In this document: positions 44,656 to 53,091 of the stretch, piece by piece
Position numbering within the stretch: the stretch's first letter is position 1
Layout of the letters: each line of letters opens with the position of its first letter
NCBI GenBank assembly: GCA_017397655.1
Contig: JAFQIG010000012.1
Location: 22,148 to 86,147 of the forward strand
Length of the DNA: 64,000 bases
Direction: 5' to 3'
Origin: Clostridia bacterium
GTDB lineage: Bacteria; Bacillota; Clostridia; Oscillospirales; Acutalibacteraceae
Made by a program: the position numbers and the translations under genes
Notes under the pieces: model-generated
What the model saw: the letters and a program-made list of their open reading frames with translations, nothing else
Databases searched by the model: none
Told to the model about the DNA's origin: nothing

Positions 44656-44695
44656 GTGCTGTAAAAAAACTGTCGTTTTTTTACAGCACCTTTTT
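44656..44695 (+). terminator. Strong hairpin between converging genes
   Basis: GTGCTGTAAAAAAAC (44656-44670), loop TGTC, GTTTTTTTACAGCAC (44675-44689), then CTTTTT. Could end transcripts from the left. Confidence 0.7.
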
Positions 44696-45167
44696 ATGCC
44701 ATAGTAAGACCGGAAAATTTTTCGCCCCAGATGTTTGCCCATTTTTCACAATAAAGCTTATAGTATGAGACGTTGTTTTTCTTTCGGTATCCGTCAAAAA
44801 AGTTGCACCAGATAACCGACGGTAATGCAACCACCAAATAATAAAGAGGTCCCAACAAAAGACATTGCCACGTGTGACCGTATTCGTGGATTCTTGTATT
44901 GTATGTCCACTTTTTATTTTTGTGTGCTTCCTTTACAAAGATAAAAAGTCCCATCGACAGTCCGCCTGCGTTCCACGGAATATATACAATGTACGCATAT
45001 CCGAAACGCTGATAACGGTATTTTTTAATCTTTGTGCAAATAAGAAAAGCTATTGAGCCAACAAGGTTTACGGGCAGTCCCCACGTCCATTGAACAAGGT
45101 AAAACAAAAAATCCAGAAACTCACTCTTACTCTTTTTTTCAGGATACTTTTTTGTAATATCAACCAT
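44694..45167 (-). CDS. Membrane protein with HEYGH motif
   Basis: 157 residues from ATG at 45167 (AAGGAG ten bases upstream; the in-frame GTG 45176 abuts that site). Three hydrophobic segments and a central RIHEYGHTWQ, an HExxH zinc-peptidase-like motif, followed by LGPLYYLVVALPSVIW. This combination occurs in a widespread uncharacterised bacterial family; activity is unproven. It overlaps the 3' end of the GPH symporter gene by 8 bp and is probably co-translated with it. Confidence 0.7.
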   Translation of the reverse strand: MVDITKKYPEKKSKSEFLDFLFYLVQWTWGLPVNLVGSIAFLICTKIKKYRYQRFGYAYIVYIPWNAGGLSMGLFIFVKEAHKNKKWTYNTRIHEYGHTWQCLLLGPLYYLVVALPSVIWCNFFDGYRKKNNVSYYKLYCEKWANIWGEKFSGLTMA

Positions 45168-46800
45168 CGACTGCACTCTCCTTTTTAAGCAGAATTATAT
45201 ACTCGCCTTTTTCGCTTATTTCAATAGGATGTTCTTCGTCATTCTCGCTCTGACCGAGCCACGTGTTCCCTATTTTCTGACCTGTAATCAGCTCACAACG
45301 TTCACGCTGATCAGCGTTTAAAGTAACGCTTCCGTACTTATGCTTTGTAGCAATTGCCGCACGTATCATGGTATGATCGTCTTTTGTCATTTTGAATTTT
45401 TTAAGAAGATACAAAGAGATCAATGCTGCAATAATCGGAATTACCGCAACACAGATCCGAACACCCATAACAGCCTCATCCGTCTGTGCAAACAGCATAC
45501 CCGTTGACTTTTCGTATTCCGAAACGGTATCGCCCGTCATAAGTCCGAAGGATTGCAACGTAAATCCTACCATTGCCGCCATAACACCGCTTATACTCTT
45601 TTTGATAAGTGTACTGAAGGTTGAAATAACACCTTCTCTGCGTCTGCCTGTAATCATTTCATCAACATCGGTAAGATCGGGAAAAATATTGTTTGAAACA
45701 AAACCGAGTCCCGACATTCCGAAAGGATACAGAATCATACTAAGCATCATAAGCGCAATCCAGATAAAAGATGATCCGTCCGTTCCCATAAACAGACCTA
45801 TCGCAAGTCCTGCAACCATCAGCGGTGTTACGATGTTGCCGCACTTCTTTTTTCCGTGCTTCATTGTAAGTGCGTAATTAAGCGGAAACGCACCTGCTTC
45901 CGCAACACCTGCAACCGCATTGAACAGTGCATACTTGCTGTATTGATTTGCAAGATATTTTATGTAATATACCTTTGAGTTTGAATAAAATCCCGTTGCA
46001 AACTGATATGCAAGACTCATAAAGAAATACTGTCTGAAGGATCTGTTTTTAAACACAAGAATATACTCGTGAATGATATATTTTATGTCAAGCTTTTCAA
46101 CCTTATTATTAAGTGAGCTTTTTTCACGTGTTTTGAGATATGTCAGCAAAACTGCACCGCCGAAAAATACTGACAGCACGATACCGATAATAAGGAACGG
46201 TGCTTTTGACTGTGATGTAATATTGTCATTTGATCCGAAAGCCGTAAAAATAAGTACGGCAATCAGAAACGACGGAACCATTCCTGCCGAATTAAAAATA
46301 TATCCGACCGAATTATACTGTGTACGGAGATTGTATTCGGGTGCAAGCTCGGGAAGCATTGCCGTATGCGGAACACCGATAATCGTATATGCCGTCTTGT
46401 AAAGCATATATACAAGAATAAAATATACCATTGCCGCAGTCGGATTTTCTTTTCCGTTGAACATATAGGAGTTCCACAGAAGTGAATAAGAAATTATAAG
46501 TACAGGCGTACCGATAAGAAGGTATCGTCTGTGCTTACCTGTTTCGGCACGTGTTCTGTCCGTTATGATTCCCATAACGGGATCTGTAACGGCATCCCAT
46601 ACGGTTGCAAGCATAACGATAATTCCCGCCTTACTGAGCGAAAGATTGACAACATCCGTGAGAAAAACGGTGAAATACATACTGATAATGTATCCTGCTC
46701 CGCCCATAAAAATATTGGCGTAGCTGTAGTTGATCATCGGCAGTATTGACGTCTTGAAGTCACCCTGTACACCGATTGCTTTTTTGAGCCTTTCACCCAT
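45160..46800 (-). CDS. GPH-family sugar:cation symporter (MFS), second copy
   Basis: 546 residues, ATG at 46800 behind GAGGTG. Twelve predicted helices; AVTDPVMGIITDRTRAETGKHRRYLL, of which DPVMG and DRTR are the family hallmark, place it in the glycoside-pentoside-hexuronide group. It is distinct from the member at 10050-11621, which has RWGKFKPY instead of GKHRRYL. Substrate unknown. Confidence 0.87.
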   Translation of the reverse strand: MGERLKKAIGVQGDFKTSILPMINYSYANIFMGGAGYIISMYFTVFLTDVVNLSLSKAGIIVMLATVWDAVTDPVMGIITDRTRAETGKHRRYLLIGTPVLIISYSLLWNSYMFNGKENPTAAMVYFILVYMLYKTAYTIIGVPHTAMLPELAPEYNLRTQYNSVGYIFNSAGMVPSFLIAVLIFTAFGSNDNITSQSKAPFLIIGIVLSVFFGGAVLLTYLKTREKSSLNNKVEKLDIKYIIHEYILVFKNRSFRQYFFMSLAYQFATGFYSNSKVYYIKYLANQYSKYALFNAVAGVAEAGAFPLNYALTMKHGKKKCGNIVTPLMVAGLAIGLFMGTDGSSFIWIALMMLSMILYPFGMSGLGFVSNNIFPDLTDVDEMITGRRREGVISTFSTLIKKSISGVMAAMVGFTLQSFGLMTGDTVSEYEKSTGMLFAQTDEAVMGVRICVAVIPIIAALISLYLLKKFKMTKDDHTMIRAAIATKHKYGSVTLNADQRERCELITGQKIGNTWLGQSENDEEHPIEISEKGEYIILLKKESAVDG

Positions 46801-46893
46801 GATAACACCTCTTCGGAATTAATTTTTCAACATAATTAATACACTTTTTGTCAGGCATATTTATACCGGTCTTTCAAAAATTATAATGAAAGG

Positions 46894-47225
46894 ATGAGTG
46901 AGTTGAAGAATTTATGGCAACATACTGCAGAACAACCGCAGTTTCCGACATTGGAAAAAGATATAAAAACAGAAGTTCTGATAATCGGCGGAGGAATAAC
47001 AGGTATCCTGACCGCATATTTTTTGCAACAGCAAAATATTCCTTATATTCTTGTTGAAAAGGACAGAATCTGCTGACCGTTTCTAAAAAAAGATGTCCTC
47101 ATCTCGGATGTGCCCTTAAATGGAACAAGTCCGAACATTCGTGGGACTGTCCGTGTCACGGATCACGCTTTGATGAGGACGGAAAGCTTCTTGATAATCC
47201 TGCAAACGGTGATATTACACCTTAA
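46894..47225 (+). pseudogene. Remnant of an FAD-dependent oxidoreductase with Rieske domain
   Basis: The first 60 codons (TTG or ATG near 46894) give VLIIGGGITGILTAYFL, an FAD-binding GxGxxG Rossmann start, then stop at 47074-47076. Two bases shifted, the next frame encodes CPHLGCALKWN and CPCHGSRFDEDGKLLDNPA, the C-terminal Rieske [2Fe-2S] ligands (C-x-H and C-x-x-H), ending with TAA at 47225. Intact proteins of this FAD-Rieske type are about 500 residues, so roughly 380 central codons are gone. It overlaps the end of the radical SAM gene by 4 bp on the other strand. Confidence 0.85.
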
Positions 47226-49138
47226 TCTTCATACTCTGCCTTGCTCAGAAGAGCACGACCGCTTTTTCTGCCGTACCAGACCGTAAACCGTGCAAAGTCA
47301 GGCCAATTATCAACAGGATCCGTATCAAAAATGTGCAGAGTTTTTTCTGTCCTCTCAAGCGGAGAATACTCACCCACGTAAATTCTGTTGAAGTATGCAT
47401 GAAAATCGAATGGCAAACGAAGTTTTATATCGCTTTTACACGGCAGTCTCATGATACCCTTCTGATAAGTCAGAAGAGAGTCAAAAATTTCGTTCTCTAT
47501 TCCGAAGGTGCGAAGGAAAGGCTCGATCTCTGAAAAGAATCTTTCATTTTCATAAAGACATTCCAGAAAAGTTCCCTCTTCATGTCTCCAGATTACCTTT
47601 CCGAATCTGTCGTCGTGATACATTGCCGTTGTTTCGCCTTTTGTAAAGCGTTCAAGCTGTTTTCTGAGCTTGTCATAAACTGTTCCGACCAATGTATTTT
47701 TATTGTTAAGTATAAAGTCAAGAAGTGCCGAATAAAACTCTGTGTAGCTTGTATTTTTTTCAAACCGAAGCCACAATGCAAAACAGCGAAGAAGTCCCAG
47801 ACAATGGAAGTTCTGTACACAGTCTGCATAAAGACTTGTAAAGATCCAATCTTCAACGGGACAGGTATTACAACCGATAACCGTTCTTGACAGCTCGGCA
47901 ACATCCTCTTCCGTTATCTCACAATGATACTTGTTTATCGGTGAGACAACAGATATTATTCCGTGTTCGCTTGCATAATCGGGGTCATCCATTATAGAGT
48001 TTGGCAAAAGATCGCAATTATGTACAAAAACCGTCGAATGCTGTCCTGCTTCAAGAAGCTGTGACAAGCCTTCCCTGAAGCTGTCAACGGTTTCTCCCGG
48101 CAGACCGAGTATAAGCTCGGAATATGTCGGAATGTTAAGCAGATGATAACGTTTCATCAGATCCGTAAAAAGCTCCGATGACATGTTACGTCTGCCGATG
48201 TTTTTCAAAACCTTGTCCGACATGCTCTGAAAAGAGATTGTTGCACTGCGTGAAATACCCGCTTCGTTAAGTATTTTGTTTATCTCGTAAACATTCTCGG
48301 TCTGATCCTTTGCAAAGCAGCTTTGGAATCTTTGCGGATATCCCGTTTTTTTGTATACGTCAACAACATACTTTGCAATCTCGATATCCCTGTCGTACAT
48401 ACCGAGATTTGAATCCGCACAAACGATGAATGTTATTTTATGCTCGGCAGACCAGTCAATTTCTTTTTTTATCCTGTCAAGCGGAAACTGCCTTGCCCGT
48501 GTTTTAAGCGAATCCCAATCGCAATAGCTGCAACGGTAAGGACAGCCTCTTGTTGTTTCGATGACACTCTGAAAATAAATATCATCGGGAGCTTCGCTCA
48601 TTATCTTATCAAAAATTCCTGTAAGATACGGTGACGGATAGTCTGTTTTTTCGCTCGCTGAAATCGGATTTGTAAAAACGGATCCGTCTTTTCTGTACGA
48701 AAGATTTGGTATATCGGAAAAATCTTTTTTGTCAAGCGCTCTCAGCAGAGCCAAAAAAGTTTCTTCGCCCTCTGCGTGCATCAGAAAATCAATATTTTCG
48801 TTTTCTTTAAGAAGCTCTCCGTTGTGCTCTACGCTGTGACCGCCAAAGGCTACATAACAGTGCGGAAAAACTTCCTTTAATCTTTTTGCAAAGAGCTTAT
48901 TATATTCAAAATTCCATACCGATGAGGACAGTCCGACAAAAAACGGATTGTCCATTTTTCTTATAGTTTCTTCTATGGGCTGACGTGTATATATTATGTC
49001 TGCAAGACGGTACGTATCAAGAATATCCTTAAAGCTGAAGGCATATGCCGCAATAGTTCCCACGGCATACGGCAAAAAATAATTCTTTCCGTATGCGGGA
49101 GAAGCTTCGACCAGATAGATATTTCTTTTATCAGTCAT
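47222..49138 (-). CDS. Cobalamin-binding-type radical SAM protein, paralog 1
   Basis: 638 residues from ATG at 49138. Residues about 1-135 form a B12-binding-like Rossmann domain (NPFFVGLSSSVWNFEYN, VAFGGHSVEH, HAEGEETF); the classic DxHxxG is absent, as in other BchE-type proteins. Radical SAM cluster GCPYRCSYCDW with Cys199, Cys203 and Cys206; LGLPGET is the SAM-contact region. The about 230-residue C-terminal part ends in FTVWYGRKSG, shared by all three paralogs. Its start overlaps the stop of paralog 2. Last gene of the operon. Such enzymes do methylations or ring/carbon rearrangements; substrate unknown, but neighbours suggest a glycan or glycolipid. Confidence 0.82.
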   Translation of the reverse strand: MTDKRNIYLVEASPAYGKNYFLPYAVGTIAAYAFSFKDILDTYRLADIIYTRQPIEETIRKMDNPFFVGLSSSVWNFEYNKLFAKRLKEVFPHCYVAFGGHSVEHNGELLKENENIDFLMHAEGEETFLALLRALDKKDFSDIPNLSYRKDGSVFTNPISASEKTDYPSPYLTGIFDKIMSEAPDDIYFQSVIETTRGCPYRCSYCDWDSLKTRARQFPLDRIKKEIDWSAEHKITFIVCADSNLGMYDRDIEIAKYVVDVYKKTGYPQRFQSCFAKDQTENVYEINKILNEAGISRSATISFQSMSDKVLKNIGRRNMSSELFTDLMKRYHLLNIPTYSELILGLPGETVDSFREGLSQLLEAGQHSTVFVHNCDLLPNSIMDDPDYASEHGIISVVSPINKYHCEITEEDVAELSRTVIGCNTCPVEDWIFTSLYADCVQNFHCLGLLRCFALWLRFEKNTSYTEFYSALLDFILNNKNTLVGTVYDKLRKQLERFTKGETTAMYHDDRFGKVIWRHEEGTFLECLYENERFFSEIEPFLRTFGIENEIFDSLLTYQKGIMRLPCKSDIKLRLPFDFHAYFNRIYVGEYSPLERTEKTLHIFDTDPVDNWPDFARFTVWYGRKSGRALLSKAEYED

Positions 49139-49155
49139 AGCTTGACGGCATCCTT

Positions 49156-51078
49156 TCAATAAATTACTTTTGTGTTCTTTTTGTGAATCATGTTACTTCC
49201 TTTTCGACCGTACCACACAATATCACGGGCAAAATCTTTAAAGTTATCTGCGCTCTCTGAGCTGTTTACGCAAAGGACACAGTCAACCTTTTTAAGCGGA
49301 ATATGTTCACCCTTATATGCCGATGCAAAAAAGCTGTGGAAGTCATACTTTAAAGAAAGCTTAAAGCAATCTTCACCCGGCACTCTTAAAATACTTTTCT
49401 GATACAGTAAAAGCTGATCATAAATTTCGTTATCAATACAGAAAGATTCAAGAAAACTTTCGATCTCTTTATAAAATCTTTCACGCTCTGCAAGAAGCTT
49501 AAGAAAAGCCGCTTCTTCCAAAGGCCATGATATCGTTCCGAAACGATCATCGTGAAGCTGTAACGATCCGTTTTTATATGCAGCATTGTACAAAGCTTCT
49601 CTTATCTCTTTAAAAACCTCTGAACAAAGTGCATTCTTATTCTCTTTCATCCACAGAAGAAGTTTTTCATAAAACTCCCTGTAGCCTACATTCTTTTCAA
49701 AGAAAAGATATATCGCAAAAAACTGAAGCAACGCAAAGCAGTGGAAGCATTGAACAGCGACAGAAAAAAGATTTGATTCAATCCAATCCTCTGTGCTCAT
49801 TGAATAAGTTTTTGTTACAACGTGCGAGTATTCTTCAATATCGCTTTCCACGCTTTCGCAATGACTTTGATTAAGCGGAACCTTTGAACATCCTATATCA
49901 AAACGTTCCATATATTCACGGCTGCCCATTTCGGAATTGACTAAAAGCTCACAGAAATAAACATACAGCGATGTGTGCTGACCTGCACGAAGAAGCGTTT
50001 CAAGTCCGTCTGAAAAGCTTTCCTTTGTCTCTCCCGGAAGACCTATGATAAGCTCGGAATACGTAGGGATTCCCGCACTTTCATATTTTTCCATCAATTC
50101 CTTAAAGCGTTCGGGAGACATATTCTCTCTGCCGATATTTTTAAGTGCAGCCTCACTTAATGTCTGAAACGACAACGAGGCGCCTTTACTCATACCGCAA
50201 TCGTTAAGCTTTTTACTGATTTCAAAAACAGTTTTGTTGCTGTTTTTTGCATACGATACTCTGAACTTATCGGGATATCCCGTACGCTTTTTAACATCTA
50301 TAACGTAATCAATAATTTCGCTGTCACGCTCAAAAATACCGTAATTGGAGTCGGCACAGCCAAGATGCCTGACCTTATGTTCCGATAACCAGTCAATCTC
50401 TTTTTTAATGCGTTCCATCGGAAACTTTACAATACTGTGTTTTTCTCCGCCCCAATCGCAGTAAGCGCAAGAGTACGGACAGCCTCTGTTTGTCTCCATT
50501 GCTGCCGTAAATTCATAAGGATCATTATTAACTATATCATCGAATAGTCCCATAAGAAAAGGTGACGGATAATCGCTTCTGAATGTACAGGTTCGCTCTG
50601 TAGAAACTGTGTCCGAGCCTTTTCTGTAAGAAATATTTTTAATGTTTTCAAAAGAGCCTGAATCATTAATCGCAAGCAAAAGCTCAAGAAACGTTTCTTC
50701 ACCCTGTCCGTGCATCAGAATATCAATTGACTTTTCTTCATAAAGCAAAGATGCATCGGGCGGAACATTATGACCGCCAAACGCTACGACACATTCGGGA
50801 AAAGCTTTTTTAAGCCGTCTTGCAAACTCTTTATTGTATTCAAAATTCCATACGTAATTTGAAAAACCGACAAAGCAAGGATTGTCAAGCGATTCTATCG
50901 CACGGTCAATATCCTCACGAAGATATATAAATCTGCCGAGCTCATAGTTTTCGGCAATTCTTTTATCGCTGAAGGCGTATGCCGCAATAACTCCCACGGC
51001 ATAGGGAAGGTATGCCGAAGTACCGTAAAGATAATTCGGTTGAACAAGATATACTTTTTTCTTTTGTCTGTCTGACAT
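49156..51078 (-). CDS. Cobalamin-binding-type radical SAM protein, paralog 2
   Basis: 640 residues, ATG at 51078 behind GAGG. Same layout as its neighbours: NPCFVGFSNYVWNFEYN and VVAFGGHNVPP in the B12-like domain, cluster GCPYSCAYCDWGG with Cys200, Cys204 and Cys207, CADSNYGIF, LSFQTLSEAALKNIGREN, GLPGET, and the end FARDIVWYGRKGS. 11 bp after the glycosyltransferase gene. More like paralog 3 than paralog 1 in the CDWG and NYAKNSN/SYAKNSN blocks. Confidence 0.83.
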   Translation of the reverse strand: MSDRQKKKVYLVQPNYLYGTSAYLPYAVGVIAAYAFSDKRIAENYELGRFIYLREDIDRAIESLDNPCFVGFSNYVWNFEYNKEFARRLKKAFPECVVAFGGHNVPPDASLLYEEKSIDILMHGQGEETFLELLLAINDSGSFENIKNISYRKGSDTVSTERTCTFRSDYPSPFLMGLFDDIVNNDPYEFTAAMETNRGCPYSCAYCDWGGEKHSIVKFPMERIKKEIDWLSEHKVRHLGCADSNYGIFERDSEIIDYVIDVKKRTGYPDKFRVSYAKNSNKTVFEISKKLNDCGMSKGASLSFQTLSEAALKNIGRENMSPERFKELMEKYESAGIPTYSELIIGLPGETKESFSDGLETLLRAGQHTSLYVYFCELLVNSEMGSREYMERFDIGCSKVPLNQSHCESVESDIEEYSHVVTKTYSMSTEDWIESNLFSVAVQCFHCFALLQFFAIYLFFEKNVGYREFYEKLLLWMKENKNALCSEVFKEIREALYNAAYKNGSLQLHDDRFGTISWPLEEAAFLKLLAERERFYKEIESFLESFCIDNEIYDQLLLYQKSILRVPGEDCFKLSLKYDFHSFFASAYKGEHIPLKKVDCVLCVNSSESADNFKDFARDIVWYGRKGSNMIHKKNTKVIY

Positions 51079-51089
51079 CGGATAATACC

Positions 51090-51806
51090 TCAGCGCTTGT
51101 ATTCTTTTTTAATTCTGAATGCTGTCCTGAAATACGGAAAACAGCGAAGCAGAACTGTCTCGTCAAGACCGTCTGTACGTCTTTTCCACATACACGGTAT
51201 TTCTATTATTTCCGTTCCCTGAAGCATCGGTATCAGAACCGATTCCAGAAAGAACGGATGCTTTTCTTCCTTGAAGTCTATCGACTGCATAACCTTAAGC
51301 GGACTTATCTGATAGCAGTTTGTAATATCCGTAAGCTTTGATCTGAACAGTATCCGCAGCATCTCCTGAAAAATGCGGTTACACAAAAGCTTGACTTTAC
51401 TGTAACCGTCAAATCCTCCACCTTTTATCCACCTTGAGGTAGTAACTATGGCATCGGGATATTCTTTTGATTTTGCGATCATTCTGCTGACTGCCGAAAC
51501 ATCCATCTCTCCGTCGGAAACCATTGTAATCATATGACTGCCTTTTGCAAGCTTTATCGCTTCACGGAAAGCCATACCGACAAACGGTTTTTTCTGATGA
51601 TAATTGTGAATGTTTACACCGCAGTCTTTTTTACAAAGCTCACGCACTGTTTCAAGATTTTCAGGTGTTGATATGTCACCCGTAATAATCATTATCTCAC
51701 TGATGTCACTGCTGTCACATTCAGAAAGAATCGTTTCAACAGTCTCTTTCAGTGCCGTTGTTTCGTTTGAAGTAACTATCAGAATCGAAACCGATTCAAA
51801 TGACAT
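51090..51806 (-). CDS. Family 2 glycosyltransferase
   Basis: 238 residues, ATG at 51806 with GAGAGG upstream; overlaps the preceding gene by 11 bp. SILIVTSNE at the start, VSDGEMD in place of the usual DxD-type metal site, and TTSRWIKGGG are GT-A features of DPM1/ArnC-like enzymes that load a sugar on a polyprenyl phosphate or transfer it onto a lipid. No membrane helices. Probably feeds the two polytopic membrane proteins of the same operon. Confidence 0.78.
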   Translation of the reverse strand: MSFESVSILIVTSNETTALKETVETILSECDSSDISEIMIITGDISTPENLETVRELCKKDCGVNIHNYHQKKPFVGMAFREAIKLAKGSHMITMVSDGEMDVSAVSRMIAKSKEYPDAIVTTSRWIKGGGFDGYSKVKLLCNRIFQEMLRILFRSKLTDITNCYQISPLKVMQSIDFKEEKHPFFLESVLIPMLQGTEIIEIPCMWKRRTDGLDETVLLRCFPYFRTAFRIKKEYKR

Positions 51807-53079
51807 AATCCTCTATCCTCTCAGCAAAGTCAGAAAGCGTATCATAAACATCTGTATTCTCAGGCGGTTCAACCTGTCTGCCGCAACGAAGAAAAACTGT
51901 CTTGCAGCCTGCATTTTTTCCTGCACAAATATCGGTAACATCATCACCGATCATATATGAAGCCGAAATATCAATATTAAAATCCTTTGCCGCCTGTAAT
52001 ATCAGACCGGGTTTCGGTTTTCTGCAATCGCAAGGAATCTTGTACTCGATTCTTTCACCTTCAAAGCCCTTGTCGGGATGGTGAGGACAAAAATAAATTG
52101 CATTGACAAAAGCACCTTTTTCTGAAAGCTTTGTTTCAAGCGTATTGTGAATTTCACGAAGCTGTGAAAAGGTGCAGTCTCCCCTTGCGATAACCGCCTG
52201 ATTTGTAATGACAATTACTGCATATCCCAGCTGATTGAAACGACGCACCGCTTCACCGCTGCCGTCAATCAGTTCGATATCTTCCGAAGAGGATATGTAG
52301 CCTTTATACTTATTGATTGTACCGTCACGGTCAAGAAAAACTGCCTTTTGTCTGTGCCTTAAATTCTTTGCTTCAACAATACCGCTTCGGATATCTTTTG
52401 TAACATGTAACAATCTGTCAGGTGTGCCCATATCGTGGACATATTCCGTACTGTTGTATGAAAAAATTCTGCCGCCGAAGACAGCTTTTTTCAGCACATC
52501 TTTATCAAAGTCTACTTTACCCGATAAATCAAACATTGATAAAAGCTCAGGCGAAACAATGTGCAGTCCCGAATTAACTCTGTTTGCAAAGCATTGCGGT
52601 TTTTCATCCTTACTTATCCACTTTTCAACAGAACAATCATCTTTTTCGACAATCAGTGACGAATCAAACGGATGATCGTTGGGATGTGTAAGCAGTGTTA
52701 CGAGTGCATTTTTTTCTTTATGAAATCTGAAAAACTTTTCGACATAAATATCAAAGATAAGGTCACCGTTTACCAGAAGAAAATCTTCCGTCAGCTTGTC
52801 CCTTAACTGAAACAAAGCACCGCCTGTTCCGAGAGGAGTTTTTTCACGGAAGTATTCAATATTTACACCGAACTCTTTTCCGTCTTTGAAAAAATTCTCG
52901 ATCACTTCGCCAAGGTATCCCGTGATAATCAGAAAATCATTGATACCCTCTTTTTTAAGGCAAAGAATCTGTCGCAAAAGAACACTCTTGCCCGAAACAT
53001 CAACCATAGGCTTCGGAACCGTTTTTGAAACACCCGATAATCTTGTACCGAGTCCTCCGGCAAGGATGACTGCTTTCAA
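51796..53079 (-). CDS. Sugar nucleotidyltransferase fused to GmhB-like HAD phosphatase
   Basis: 427 residues. The second TTG (53079) gives the canonical start MKAVILAGGLGTRL and has AGAGG at proper spacing, so it is preferred to TTG 53088. Residues 1-235: nucleotidyltransferase (GGLGTRL, VPKPMVDVSGK, NGDLIFD). Residues 245-427: HAD phosphatase with FLDRDGTIN (Asp250, Asp252), and a zinc loop CPHHP...CDCRKPKPG (Cys331, Cys350, Cys352) as in D-glycero-D-manno-heptose bisphosphate phosphatase GmhB. The fusion would dephosphorylate and activate a sugar phosphate, plausibly a GDP- or ADP-heptose-like donor. Confidence 0.85.
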   Translation of the reverse strand: MKAVILAGGLGTRLSGVSKTVPKPMVDVSGKSVLLRQILCLKKEGINDFLIITGYLGEVIENFFKDGKEFGVNIEYFREKTPLGTGGALFQLRDKLTEDFLLVNGDLIFDIYVEKFFRFHKEKNALVTLLTHPNDHPFDSSLIVEKDDCSVEKWISKDEKPQCFANRVNSGLHIVSPELLSMFDLSGKVDFDKDVLKKAVFGGRIFSYNSTEYVHDMGTPDRLLHVTKDIRSGIVEAKNLRHRQKAVFLDRDGTINKYKGYISSSEDIELIDGSGEAVRRFNQLGYAVIVITNQAVIARGDCTFSQLREIHNTLETKLSEKGAFVNAIYFCPHHPDKGFEGERIEYKIPCDCRKPKPGLILQAAKDFNIDISASYMIGDDVTDICAGKNAGCKTVFLRCGRQVEPPENTDVYDTLSDFAERIEDYVI

Positions 53080-53091
53080 TAAACTCAACCT

